Assembly: GCF_030160115.1 (NCBI RefSeq)
Contig: NZ_BSNS01000022.1
Coordinates: 1-64,000, forward strand
Length of the DNA stretch: 64,000 bases
Direction of reading: 5' to 3'
Source of the DNA: Devosia nitrariae
GTDB taxonomy: Bacteria; Pseudomonadota; Alphaproteobacteria; Rhizobiales; Devosiaceae
Part shown: in pieces, positions 8,961-18,197 of the stretch
Numbering within the stretch: the first letter of the stretch is position 1
Layout of the letters: the number at the start of each line of letters is the position of its first letter
The notes under the pieces: generated by a model
Databases searched by the model: none
The model's input: only the letters and a program-made list of their open reading frames with translations
Told to the model about the DNA's origin: nothing
Translations under genes and position numbers: made by a program

Positions 8961-11699
8961 TTGAATCCGCAAACCCGCAACCTTCTGGTGAAGCGCATTG
9001 CCGAGGCGGTCGAGGCCATGGGGCCTGCACCGGTGTTCGAACGCTTCGCGGTCGTGCTGGTAGAGCACCTTCTAAACATCGAACTTTTCCAGAGTGGGTC
9101 CTCCATATCCGGGAACCCAGTCGCTGGTACGCTCGACGCGACGTCGGCGGACCAGCGCGTGGTTGTTGAGGCCTCGGCGCTCCAGACCTACTTCGGGCAA
9201 CAGATGGCGAAGGCGCGCAACGATCTCCTGCATGCCCTGGAACTCGCCCCGGGTGCCGAGCGGATCCTCTTGGTGTCGTCGCAGCGGGCGCCTGTCGGAA
9301 CGATCGAGGATTTCGTGCAGGATGCGGCGCGCGATCCCGCCACGGCCGACCGGGAAATCGCCGTCCTCGACAGCCGGCGAATTGCAGAAGCGATAGTCGA
9401 CGAGCTGGTGGTCAAGGACAATGCGATGGACGCCCTGTCCGAGCTGCTCCCGGCGTTGGACGAGGTCCGGGACCTGCATCCCTACAATCTCGCCGCGCCC
9501 GTGCTGGACAGCCGGTTCGTTCCTCGGGAGGAGGTCGACCGGGAATTGAGTCTTAGGCTGGCCGACAGCACCTGTGTGGAAGTCGCGGGCCTCGGCGGCC
9601 TGGGCAAGTCGATGGCAGCAGCGGCGTTCCTCCGTCGGCATGGTAGCGAATTTGAATACCCGTTTTGGGTCGACGCCCGCACCATTCGAGGTGTCGAGCA
9701 GCTTTCGGCTATACCGCTGCGCCGGGGTGGGGCCGACCGCAACGTGCTGGGTTTGCTCAAGAGGCACCGATGCCTCGTCGTGCTTGACGATGCGAGCGAG
9801 GAATTGACGTCTGAAGCTTTGTTGGAGGTGTGCGGACCGGAATCGAGGATCGTGGTCACGCGTCGGCGGAGGATGCCGGGAAGCTACGATCTTCCCCTCA
9901 TGAGTGGCGAGGAGGCACGCCAGCTACTCGATGCGGGTCTCGCCTCGCCCGTCCCGGATCCCGCCTTCGAAGCCATCATCGCTGCCATCGGCGGCCATCC
10001 GTTGAGCCTGCGGCTTGTGAACGCCGCTGTACGATCCGGCGCGTCATGGGATGAGATGATCGAGGATTGCCCCCGCTTGGGCAGCATGGCCGATGGCGAA
10101 GTGCTTCTTGCGGAAAGAGTCCTTGGGCGATTGAGGCCAATCCTCTCCGGGGAGCTGTCGGTTTTCGTCTGGGCAGGACAACCCAACTGCGATCGCGAGT
10201 TCCTCAAATCAGTGGTCGGTACATTGGGAATACGAAAGCTCCAGGAGTTCGGGCTGACCGCACCCGACAGCCCCTCCTCGGTTCGCCTGCATGACATCGT
10301 CTATTCGTCGTTGCGCACCGGCGACTGGCTCTCTCCACAGCAGTCCAGAGAGCTCGACGACGCGCTCGAGCGGTATTTGGCAACTCAGATGCGAGGCGAC
10401 GGGCATGGTCTGCAAACTACGGCGGCGCAGCTCCGCAATCGTGTCCGGGAGCTGGCGGCGGCGGGCGACCGGAGGCCAGCCTTCCTGCATGCACTGCTCG
10501 CCGCCTGGTCCCCTCACGAGATCGACCCTGCACTGTTGCCTGTGCCTGCCGCCACGGCAGCCGAGATCGCGGACCGCGGCGCCACCGGTTCCGACGCTGA
10601 AATCCTTCTTGTCCTCGAGACCATCGAGGCCTTGAATAGATACGAGAAGCACGTCAACGGGTACGCGAGCGCGCAAGCGATGCTCCGCGATGTACTGCCG
10701 GTCTACGCGGTGCTAGGCGGCACTCCCGGCCTGAGCCCCCGTCAGACAGCGGAGATCAAGCATCACCATGCCAAGACGCTCAGGCTTCTCAGACGGGAGG
10801 ATGAGGCGCTGGCGCTGTTCGAGGAAGTGGTGGCAAGCTTCCCCCTCAACGAGGCCAAGCTGCAGCTGGTCCGCCTGCACGCCAGCCGCGGCAGGTACGA
10901 ACGAGCGACCACGCTGGCGCTGGAGATCATAGAGGCGCATCGATCGGGCGAGGGGGTTTCGGCCTCCGTGCTCATGGGGCTGTCGGACACCCTGAACGGC
11001 GGTCGTGCGCGATGGTCGGGCGAGATACTCGCCGCGCATGACAAACACCTCATGTCGCAAGCATTGTTCAGCGCCGCTTCGGGGGTCGCCCAAGGATACG
11101 ATGCGCTTTCCGCGTTCGCCCGATCCTGGGCCTGGAATGCACCCGAGCGACTTCAGCAGCTGCTTTCGCAGTTGCCAGAACCCACGCCTTTCATGCTGAG
11201 CGACGAAAGGAGCCGTGCAGGCTATGCCGAGATCCTCTACCACGCGGCGCTGATGGAGACCTGCGGCAGCAGCGCGCGCCGCGCTCTCGAGGCCTACGAG
11301 AGCCTGCGTTCGACCGACGCATTCCAGCGGCGCCGGTGGGGGGAGGTCCTGAACATGCTGGGCCGTTTCGAGGACGCCGAGAGCGTGCTGCAGGACATTG
11401 ACGACCCAGATGGCCGCATATGGGTCGCCAACAGCCTGTCGCAGACCAAGTTAGGATTGGGCAAGACCGGTGAGGCGCTCGCACTTGCCGACGAAGCGAT
11501 CGCGGGGGCCACGGGGCGCAACGAGATCTACCGGGCGAGCTTCCTGCTGCAACGCGCCAAGACGCTCCTTGCGATCGGGCAGGATCCAACAGCCGAGGTC
11601 GAGGCGGCGCTCGCGGGAGGGATCAACCCCCGCCAGCGCGCCGAGCTGCTCGACATGCAGGCATCGTTGCGGCGCGACCACCTCTCCACCGGCCGATGA
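8961..11699 (+). CDS. STAND NTPase (NB-ARC type) with nuclease-like N-terminus and TPR-like C-terminus
   Basis: 912 residues. Residues 1 to about 180 form a possible restriction-endonuclease-like domain (TLDATSADQRVVVEAS, a D...ExS arrangement about residues 57-73). The NTPase core has P-loop VAGLGGLGKSMAAA (about 208), Walker B CLVVLDDAS (about 272), a sensor-like RIVVTRRRRMPG and GGHPLSLRLV, the GxP motif of NB-ARC/STAND proteins. From about residue 590 helical repeats resemble TPRs. This layout is that of NLR-like anti-phage sensors, in which target binding triggers an effector domain. Start TTG at 8961 follows a weak AGAAAGG; an internal GTG is possible. It follows tmk on the same strand. 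Confidence 0.8.
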   Translation: MNPQTRNLLVKRIAEAVEAMGPAPVFERFAVVLVEHLLNIELFQSGSSISGNPVAGTLDATSADQRVVVEASALQTYFGQQMAKARNDLLHALELAPGAERILLVSSQRAPVGTIEDFVQDAARDPATADREIAVLDSRRIAEAIVDELVVKDNAMDALSELLPALDEVRDLHPYNLAAPVLDSRFVPREEVDRELSLRLADSTCVEVAGLGGLGKSMAAAAFLRRHGSEFEYPFWVDARTIRGVEQLSAIPLRRGGADRNVLGLLKRHRCLVVLDDASEELTSEALLEVCGPESRIVVTRRRRMPGSYDLPLMSGEEARQLLDAGLASPVPDPAFEAIIAAIGGHPLSLRLVNAAVRSGASWDEMIEDCPRLGSMADGEVLLAERVLGRLRPILSGELSVFVWAGQPNCDREFLKSVVGTLGIRKLQEFGLTAPDSPSSVRLHDIVYSSLRTGDWLSPQQSRELDDALERYLATQMRGDGHGLQTTAAQLRNRVRELAAAGDRRPAFLHALLAAWSPHEIDPALLPVPAATAAEIADRGATGSDAEILLVLETIEALNRYEKHVNGYASAQAMLRDVLPVYAVLGGTPGLSPRQTAEIKHHHAKTLRLLRREDEALALFEEVVASFPLNEAKLQLVRLHASRGRYERATTLALEIIEAHRSGEGVSASVLMGLSDTLNGGRARWSGEILAAHDKHLMSQALFSAASGVAQGYDALSAFARSWAWNAPERLQQLLSQLPEPTPFMLSDERSRAGYAEILYHAALMETCGSSARRALEAYESLRSTDAFQRRRWGEVLNMLGRFEDAESVLQDIDDPDGRIWVANSLSQTKLGLGKTGEALALADEAIAGATGRNEIYRASFLLQRAKTLLAIGQDPTAEVEAALAGGINPRQRAELLDMQASLRRDHLSTGR

Positions 11700-11975
11700 T
11701 CGCATGGGGCGGTCGAAACCATCTGGCGGGGCGAGCGGTTGTGATGAATTATGCTGGCGTTTCTAGGAGGTTGACTGACATTGGGCACCTTCGCAGCGCA
11801 TACTTGCCCACGAGCCGTCTTTTCGTTGTAGCGAGCTAGTTCCTCCGCCAAGGCCGGATACCCTGCGCCGTCATATCAGCGTCTGCTATGCGCTTGTGAC
11901 TGCCCGAAGCGGTCAGTCTGCTTTCGGCCCCGCCTAAGCCGAATGGTAGCGGGTGTGGGAACGGCAGGCGCTGCC
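11700..11975. other. Spacer between STAND and protease genes
   Basis: The two flanking genes converge here. I see no gene, no strong hairpin and no attachment-site repeat. A short reverse frame (TTG at 11851) exists, but its codon use is poor and I do not call it. Confidence 0.35.
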
Positions 11976-13676
11976 CTAATGTGGGTCAATGAACCCAATG
12001 AAGCGATTTCCGGAACTCAGATACGCATCACTCGGAACTGATGGACTACGTTTCCAGTCAGTCAGAAGGCTTGCTGCTACCACTTCCGTGTACGGGCCGG
12101 CCACCAGACCATAGTTGCCATTTTCGGAGAGCACTATACGAGTCTCATGGGGTGCCAGAAACCGGCTGAGATCCGGCAGATTGCCTATATTGCGGGCGCT
12201 GGCGAAAACAACCCAGCGGTATCCTGAAGGGAGCGCTGGCGACGCCACATCGGCGGGCGCGGAGACGACGGCTGATTGCTGCGCATCACATATTACCTGC
12301 ACGGTGAAGTTCCGACCTTTGTCGGCTAGTTCCCTGGCACTGAACGGCTTTGGCGGGACCGGGGAGGGCTTTGGCAGGCGGAAAATGCTCAAATACTCGG
12401 CAACCACACTCCCCTTGATGGCAAAGCCAATGTTCGGCGCTGTGGTGCCCATCGAGGCGAGCAACGCCTCATCATCAATCTTTGCTACCGCTACGCCCAA
12501 CACTCGCCCCATGTCGTCCAAAATGGGGCCGCCACTGTTGCCGGGCTGAATGCCGACGTTGGTAGTGAACCAGCGATTCTCGCCCATTAAGCCCGTCTCG
12601 GACGAGACGATACCTGTCCCCACGTTCAGCGAGGAGTTGAGGATAGACGATAGAGGGAATCCGAGGGCCACCACAGTTTCGCCTAACTGCACAGGCTCGG
12701 CGCGTATCTCAGCTACCGAATGTGTCCTCGGCGTCCGAAGTTGAAGGACAGCGAGATCCACGTCTTCATCACTTGTGACAACTCGGGCGGGTCCATAACC
12801 GATCACGTCAATTACCGAACATCCGTCGATAACGTGGTGGTTGGTCACGAGGACACCCCTGTCGGCCACGAAGAACCCTGTGCCAGACGACCCTTGGGAG
12901 ATTTCGGGTTGAGGTGTCACAGGGTCGGGGCTTCCCGCTGAACGGCCCTCAGGAGCCCCAAAGGCCAAGGGGTAGGAGTAGGAGGCCATGAAGGTTGCCA
13001 CCATTGAGCCCACTTCGTTCCGCGTACGGTCCCACTCGATAGAGAAGCCTGCACTCTCGCCGGGTGTGTGGTTGATGAGTATGTAGAATACCTTTCCTCG
13101 GCGGGTGCCCGATACCACGAACTTGTCAGCGTTCAGCACCTGATAGGTGATGCTCCTGTCTGCACCCGATGCAGATAGCGAGCGATAAAGGCTTTCGTAT
13201 CCCTCCTCAGAAAACGGCTTCCTGATGGTCTCCAACCGAATGGAGCCGTCTGCGCTGGTGTAGGCTGTCCCACGCCGCGTCTCACTGACAGATGGAAGCA
13301 AGTGCAAGGGCAGCAACAGGACCATGTTGCCCCGCGTGTCCTCTACAATGTCGAAACCCAAGTCGCGGAATACGTCATTCGCTGCACCCCCCAGGGCATC
13401 CTTTTGTCGTGGCGTCAGGACGCCTGTCGGGCTGTCACCGATGGAGGACTGGAATGATTGAATGGCTCTGTAGGTGAAGTTGCCAAAGGTGCTATCTGCC
13501 AGTGACTGATAGTGCCCCAGAAGCATTAGCTGCGATTGCAGCAAGCTCCGGTCTTCTTCGGTCATGCTGTTAAACCAGCGCTGGCTATCCGCAAAATCAG
13601 CGCGCGCCGTGAGGGGCGCAGCAGCAACAAATGTGCAGATCAGAGCCGCTCGGAGAATTCGGGTAAGTCGAAACAT
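11976..13676 (-). CDS. Secreted trypsin-like serine protease with N-terminal peptidoglycan-binding-like region
   Basis: About 566 residues. A signal peptide (MFRLTRILRAALICTFVAAA, cleavage near ARA) is followed by a PG_binding_1-like helical region (LLQSQLMLLGHYQSLADSTF) about residues 45-90. The trypsin-like domain has the full triad: His in TNHHVIDGC (about 280), Asp in DEDVDLAVLQL (about 306) and Ser in GIQPGNSGGP (about 381). The tail has no PDZ that I can see. ATG at 13676 has GGGGGGA at good spacing; upstream in-frame codons to 13868 are discarded. Likely periplasmic. It is the last clearly accessory gene before the flagellar region. Confidence 0.85.
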   Translation of the reverse strand: MFRLTRILRAALICTFVAAAPLTARADFADSQRWFNSMTEEDRSLLQSQLMLLGHYQSLADSTFGNFTYRAIQSFQSSIGDSPTGVLTPRQKDALGGAANDVFRDLGFDIVEDTRGNMVLLLPLHLLPSVSETRRGTAYTSADGSIRLETIRKPFSEEGYESLYRSLSASGADRSITYQVLNADKFVVSGTRRGKVFYILINHTPGESAGFSIEWDRTRNEVGSMVATFMASYSYPLAFGAPEGRSAGSPDPVTPQPEISQGSSGTGFFVADRGVLVTNHHVIDGCSVIDVIGYGPARVVTSDEDVDLAVLQLRTPRTHSVAEIRAEPVQLGETVVALGFPLSSILNSSLNVGTGIVSSETGLMGENRWFTTNVGIQPGNSGGPILDDMGRVLGVAVAKIDDEALLASMGTTAPNIGFAIKGSVVAEYLSIFRLPKPSPVPPKPFSARELADKGRNFTVQVICDAQQSAVVSAPADVASPALPSGYRWVVFASARNIGNLPDLSRFLAPHETRIVLSENGNYGLVAGPYTEVVAASLLTDWKRSPSVPSDAYLSSGNRFIGFIDPH

Positions 13677-13976
13677 GCAACGGTCCCCCCATAGCGTTTT
13701 CTGCCGGAAGGCGGGACAGTTCAAGAAATCTGCTTGAGAATAGTTAGTAACTCTTGGTGTGGCGCCCGTTCCTGCGCGGCATGATGGCCAAAATTGCCGG
13801 CCACTCAGCCCCTCCCCGGTCATTTCCGAATACAGAACGGTCGATGGGGGCAGGACTTCACACCCCAATCGCCAGGCCTTTGCGTCAGCCTGCGGCTAAC
13901 GCTAGAATCCGTCAGTCCGCTCCCGACCCCCGAAAATGGCCAACATCACCTCAGGGCACACCCTGATGGACCTGCA
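13677..13976. other. Spacer at the probable edge of the accessory region
   Basis: About 300 bases between the protease start and the end of the GST gene. No gene, tRNA or clear hairpin is seen. It is a plausible boundary between accessory and core DNA, but I find no direct repeat pair that would mark an integration site. Confidence 0.35.
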
Positions 13977-14597
13977 TCAAGGCGTCTTCTCCGTAAGATA
14001 CTGCCCACCCTTGCTCTCACCGCGCAGCCGCTCGAGATAAGCCCGCGCCTGCGGCATCGGCTCCGTCTCCCGCTCAACACTGAACCAGCGGTGCACAGCA
14101 AGACCCACGGCGATATCCGCCATGGTCATCGCCTCGCCGGCAATGAACGCCGTTTTCCCCAACTGCGCCTCGAGGATACGCATTTTGGCCGTCCAGCGCG
14201 TAAGTGACTCGTCGATCTTGGCGTCGTCGTCATAGCCGGGCACCTTGCGAGCGAGGGCCATCGCCGCATAGCCCCAGCTGCCGGCGAGTTCGACGCCCTG
14301 CCAGGACAACCACTGATCGCAGAGTGCCCGCGCCCGCGGCTCCTCGGGCGCCAGGAGCGTCGGCCCGTATTTGCGGGCGAAATAGCCCATGATCGCGGGG
14401 CTTTCCCAGAGAACGAAATCCTCGTCGATCAGCACGGGCACCAAGCCGTTGGGGTTGAGCGCCAGGAACTCGGGAACCTTGGGATCGCGCAGCGGCATGC
14501 CCCAGTCCTCCCGCTCATAGGTCAGTCCCATCTCGTCGGCGAGCCACAGCACCTTGCGTACGTTGATGGAGGTCACCCTCCCCAGAATCTTGAGCAT
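13977..14597 (-). CDS. Glutathione S-transferase family protein
   Basis: 206 residues with a thioredoxin-like N-terminal domain (MLKILGRVTSINVRKVLWLA, then NPNGLVPVL and ESPAIMGYFA, the glutathione-binding cis-Pro and ES motifs). The all-helical C-terminal domain contains AGEAMTMADIAVG, the N-capping box pattern of GSTs. Start ATG at 14597 is preceded by AGAGG; the frame extends to 14675 without support. The specific substrate is unknown. Cytoplasmic, single gene, divergent from fliF. Confidence 0.9.
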   Translation of the reverse strand: MLKILGRVTSINVRKVLWLADEMGLTYEREDWGMPLRDPKVPEFLALNPNGLVPVLIDEDFVLWESPAIMGYFARKYGPTLLAPEEPRARALCDQWLSWQGVELAGSWGYAAMALARKVPGYDDDAKIDESLTRWTAKMRILEAQLGKTAFIAGEAMTMADIAVGLAVHRWFSVERETEPMPQARAYLERLRGESKGGQYLTEKTP

Positions 14598-14720
14598 ATT
14601 CGCCTCTGTCCTCGGATGTCGTGCCGCTCGTATGGAAACCGGCGCCGGCGCGCAACACTTTAACGACTCATTCACACCACCCGGCAGTTTCTGCCGATTT
14701 TTGCAGCCTGCAACAGTTGG

Positions 14721-14735
14721 TTAACTGGTTGTTTA
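14721..14735. promoter_or_regulatory. CtrA-like box upstream of fliF
   Basis: TTAACTGGTTGTTTA matches the CtrA consensus TTAA-N7-TTAA except one base. It lies 77 bases upstream of the fliF start, where CtrA controls early flagellar genes in Caulobacter. ctrA itself is in this window. Sequence match is seen; binding is inferred. Confidence 0.45.
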
Positions 14736-14811
14736 CCATCCGCTAGGTAATTTTTGCCTAACGGTTGCGGGGGCTCGCGATCGCTCAGTCTTAGGAAATT
14801 CGAGTGTTCGC

Positions 14812-16443
14812 GTGAATCATCTCCTTCAGTTTCTGACCCGCTTTGGGCTTGCCCGAGTAGCGGCGATGGCCACGGTAGCCGTTCTGATGCTCGGCTTCTT
14901 CGCCTTCCTTGTCATGCGCGCCTCGACACCGAGCCTCGCACCGCTCTATTCGGAGCTCTCGATCGAGGATTCCTCGGCCATCGTTGCCGAATTGCAGGCC
15001 CAGAACATCCCCTACGAGCTGCGCGGAACGGGCGATACCATCCTCGTGCCGCGTGACCAGATCACGACGCTGAGGATGCAGTTGGCCGGGGAAGGCCTGC
15101 CGACGCGCGGTCAGGTCGGCTACGAGATCTTCGATGATCAGAATACGCTGGGCGCGACCAGCTTCGTCCAGGGCATCAACAACGTGCGTGCGCTCGAAGG
15201 CGAGCTTGCCCGCACCATCACCTCGCTCGCCCGCATCCAGGCGGCTCGCGTGCACCTCGTGCTGCCCGAACGCGAGCTCTTCCGCCGCGAGCGCAAGGAT
15301 CCTTCGGCTTCGATCGTGCTGACCGTGCGTGGCGAGCTGACGGCCGGCGAAATCCGTGCCGTCCAGCATCTCGTCGCCTCGGCCATCGAGGGCCTGACGC
15401 CGAACCGCGTCGCCATCGTCGACGGCGCCGGCCGGCTCCTGGCCGCCGGAACGGGCGACGACCGGAACGGCGTCATCGCCGGCGAGGCGGCCGAGCTGAC
15501 GCTCGCCCACGAGAACCGGCTGCGCACGCGCCTCGAGGACATGCTGGCCAACGTCGTCGGCCCCGGCCGCGCCCGCGTCGAGGTGACCGCCGAACTCGAC
15601 ATGAACCGTTCGACCACCACTTCGGAAATCTTCGATCCGGAAAGCCAGGTGGTTCGCTCGAGCCAGCTGCGCGAGGAGGCGAACTCGGCGACCGGCCCCG
15701 GCAGCCAGCAGGTGTCCGTCGCCGACGAGCTGCCCGGCGCCAGCGAGAACGCCACCGCCGATGGCGCGACCAGCGAGCAGGGTTCGACCACCGAGGAAGT
15801 CACCAACTACGAAATCTCCAGGACCACCGAGACCGCCGTCACCGAAGCGGGCGGCATCAAGCGGCTGTCGGTCGCAGTGGTCGTCGACGGCGTCTATGCC
15901 GACAACGGCAATGGGGTCAGCACCTATCAGCCGCGATCGAACGAGGACATCGAACGCATCGCCACCCTCGTGCGCTCGGCCATCGGCTACAGCGAAACCC
16001 GCGGCGACACGGTCGAAGTCATCAACATGCAGTTCGCCGAGCGTCGTGATCTCGAAGTCGGCACCAGCGAGCCGGGCCTTCTCGATTTCACCCGCGATGA
16101 CCTGGTGCGCTTCGCCGAGATGGCGGTAACCCTCCTCATCGCGCTCGCTCTCGTCCTCTTCATCATGCGCCCGCTGTTGAAGCGCGTGCTGGCGCCCGAG
16201 CCGCAGCCGCTCGCCCTGCCGCCCGGAGCCGAGCTCGGCCACAACCACATGGCCGGCGCCAATGGCGAATTGCTGCCTGAGATCCCGGAAGAGCCCAGGG
16301 ACAAGACGCCTGCATGGGTCGCCAACGCCAGGTCGATGGGCGAAACCCAGCTGCAGACGCTCAAGACCGTCGGCACGCTGGTCGAGGAAAACCCCAAGCA
16401 AGCCGCGCTCATCGTGCGTGGCTGGCTGAATGACGCAGCGTAA
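14812..16443 (+). CDS. fliF: Flagellar MS-ring protein FliF
   Basis: 543 residues, usual length for FliF. It builds the inner-membrane MS ring and export-gate housing. There is a transmembrane segment at about 17-37 (AAMATVAVLMLGFFAFLVM) and a second at about 436-456 (MAVTLLIALALVLFIMRPLL), with a long periplasmic region between. The YscJ/FliF signature is visible (QAARVHLVLPERELFRRER). The cytoplasmic tail, which binds FliG, ends the protein. Start GTG at 14812 has only a weak ribosome site. First gene of a tight flagellar operon; fliG follows after 11 bases. Confidence 0.96.
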   Translation: MNHLLQFLTRFGLARVAAMATVAVLMLGFFAFLVMRASTPSLAPLYSELSIEDSSAIVAELQAQNIPYELRGTGDTILVPRDQITTLRMQLAGEGLPTRGQVGYEIFDDQNTLGATSFVQGINNVRALEGELARTITSLARIQAARVHLVLPERELFRRERKDPSASIVLTVRGELTAGEIRAVQHLVASAIEGLTPNRVAIVDGAGRLLAAGTGDDRNGVIAGEAAELTLAHENRLRTRLEDMLANVVGPGRARVEVTAELDMNRSTTTSEIFDPESQVVRSSQLREEANSATGPGSQQVSVADELPGASENATADGATSEQGSTTEEVTNYEISRTTETAVTEAGGIKRLSVAVVVDGVYADNGNGVSTYQPRSNEDIERIATLVRSAIGYSETRGDTVEVINMQFAERRDLEVGTSEPGLLDFTRDDLVRFAEMAVTLLIALALVLFIMRPLLKRVLAPEPQPLALPPGAELGHNHMAGANGELLPEIPEEPRDKTPAWVANARSMGETQLQTLKTVGTLVEENPKQAALIVRGWLNDAA

Positions 16444-16454
16444 GGACGAGACTA

Positions 16455-17552
16455 GTGGCAGCCCCGGCGCAGGTCGAATATGACAACCGCACCCCCAACG
16501 GTGCCATCGCAGCCGAACCCGGCCGACAGCTCATTGTCGGACAGGACGCGACGCAGCGTGCCCTGCGCGGCGCCGAGAAGGCCGCGGTGCTGTTGCTTGC
16601 GCTCGGGCCGGACTACGGCAAACCGATTTTCGAAGAACTCGATGAACTCGAGATCAAGGCGCTTTCGCGCGCCATGGTGCAGCTCGGCCCCATCACCCAG
16701 GAGATGCTCGACGATCTGATGATCGAGTTCGTCACCACCATCTCCTCCACCGGCACGATCTCGGGCAATACCGACACGACCGAGCGCCTGTTGCTTTCTT
16801 TCCTGCCGGCGGACCGCGTCGATTCCATCATGGAGGAAATCCGCGGGCCTGCCGGGCGCAACATCTGGGAGAAGCTCTCCAACGTCCAGGAGGACGTGCT
16901 GGCCGCCTATCTCAAGAACGAATACCCGCAGACCATCGCCGTCGTCCTCTCCAAGATCGCCCCCGACCATGCGAGCAAGGTGCTCGCTGTCCTCCCCGAA
17001 GAGTTGGCCATGAATGTCGTCCAGCGCATGCTGGGGCTCGATCCGGTGCAAAAGGAGATCCTCGAAAAGATCGAGGTGACGCTGCGCACCGAATTCATGT
17101 CGACGCTCTCCCACACCAAGCGCCGCGACAGCCATGAGCAGATGGCGGAGATCTTCAACTCCTTCGATCGCCAGACCGAGGCGCGGTTCATGACCAACCT
17201 CGAGGACATGAACCGGGACGACGCCGAGCGCATCAAGGCGCTGATGTTCACCTTCGAGGACCTGACCCGGCTCGAAGCTTCCGCCATGCAGACCCTCCTC
17301 CAGCGGATGGACAAGCGCGACACGGCCCTGGCCCTCAAGGGCGCCAGCGAGCCGATCAAGACCTTCTTTTTCGCCAATATGTCGGCGCGCGCCGCCAAGC
17401 TTTTGCGCGACGACATGGAGGCGATGGGTTCGGTGCGCCTGAAGGACGTAGACGAAGCGCAGGCGCGCGTGGTCGCCACCGCCAAGGACCTGGCCGCACG
17501 CGGCGAGATCATCATCCTCAAGACCAAGTCCGACGACCAGATGGTGGCGTGA
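16455..17552 (+). CDS. fliG: Flagellar motor switch protein FliG
   Basis: 365 residues. The N-terminal domain (AEKAAVLLLALGPDYGKPIF) binds FliF. The middle domain has EEIRGPAGRNIWEKL and ILSK/VLSKIAPDHASKVLAVLP-type helices. The C-terminal domain carries the charged torque helix (LLQRMDKRDTALALKGAS), which meets MotA. Start GTG at 16455 with AAGGACGAG upstream. It lies between fliF and fliH in one transcription unit. Confidence 0.96.
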   Translation: MAAPAQVEYDNRTPNGAIAAEPGRQLIVGQDATQRALRGAEKAAVLLLALGPDYGKPIFEELDELEIKALSRAMVQLGPITQEMLDDLMIEFVTTISSTGTISGNTDTTERLLLSFLPADRVDSIMEEIRGPAGRNIWEKLSNVQEDVLAAYLKNEYPQTIAVVLSKIAPDHASKVLAVLPEELAMNVVQRMLGLDPVQKEILEKIEVTLRTEFMSTLSHTKRRDSHEQMAEIFNSFDRQTEARFMTNLEDMNRDDAERIKALMFTFEDLTRLEASAMQTLLQRMDKRDTALALKGASEPIKTFFFANMSARAAKLLRDDMEAMGSVRLKDVDEAQARVVATAKDLAARGEIIILKTKSDDQMVA

Positions 17553-17555
17553 TAG

Positions 17556-18197
17556 ATGGCGAGCCCCGCACGCTTCACCTTCGACCTCGATCTCGGCCAG
17601 CGCCCCCAGAGCCAACCGCCGGTCATGCCGGAGGACCTGGTGGCGCAACTGCTGCGCCAGGCGCGTGAGGAGGCTTATGCCGAAGGCGTCAGGGACGGCG
17701 AGAGGAATGCCACCGCCATGGCTGCCCAGACCATCGCGTCAGCCGCCGCCACGCTCGCCACTGGCTCCGTCGAAATGACCGCCGCGCTCGACGACGCCCG
17801 CAAGGCGGCCGTTGCCGAAGCGGTGGAGCTGGCCGCCGCCATCGGCCGCAAGCTCGCCGCGCACCTCATCGCCCGTTACCCCGTCGGCGAAATCGAGGCG
17901 CTCGTTGCCGAATGCATGGCCTCGCTCGACGGCGTGCCCCACCTCGTCATCCGCTGCCATCCCGACATCGCCGAAGCGGTGCGCGACGTTGCCACCGGGC
18001 ACATGTCCACCTCCGGCTTTGCCGGACGACTCGTCGTCATGGGCGACCCCGACCAGCGCCTTGGCGACGGCCGGCTCGAATGGGTCGACGGGGGCTTGAG
18101 CCGCGACATCAACACGATCTCGCGCGAGATCGATCAACGCATTTCCGCCTATCTCGCCGCACGTGGGATCGGAACAGAAGAGGAGACCGAGGCATGA
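17556..18197 (+). CDS. fliH: Flagellar assembly protein FliH
   Basis: 213 residues. The N-terminal half is long-helical and charged (LLRQAREEAYAEGVRDGERN), and the C-terminal half carries the FliH/HrpE-type fold (VIRCHPDIAEAV, GDPDQRLGDGRLEWVDGG). FliH binds and restrains the export ATPase FliI, whose gene here is about 16 kb away at 34223-35554. It starts 3 bases after fliG and its TGA overlaps the fliN ATG by 4 bases, so translation is probably coupled. Confidence 0.88.
   Translation: MASPARFTFDLDLGQRPQSQPPVMPEDLVAQLLRQAREEAYAEGVRDGERNATAMAAQTIASAAATLATGSVEMTAALDDARKAAVAEAVELAAAIGRKLAAHLIARYPVGEIEALVAECMASLDGVPHLVIRCHPDIAEAVRDVATGHMSTSGFAGRLVVMGDPDQRLGDGRLEWVDGGLSRDINTISREIDQRISAYLAARGIGTEEETEA

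Noticed and set aside
13840..13960. Possible tRNA or attachment site near the island edge
   Set aside because: GGCTAACGCTAGAATCC looks faintly tRNA-like but no cloverleaf or repeat partner can be formed.
14791..16401. Minus-strand open frame of 536 codons
   Set aside because: Antisense to fliF, with no recognisable domain and Gly/Arg/Asp-rich shadow composition.
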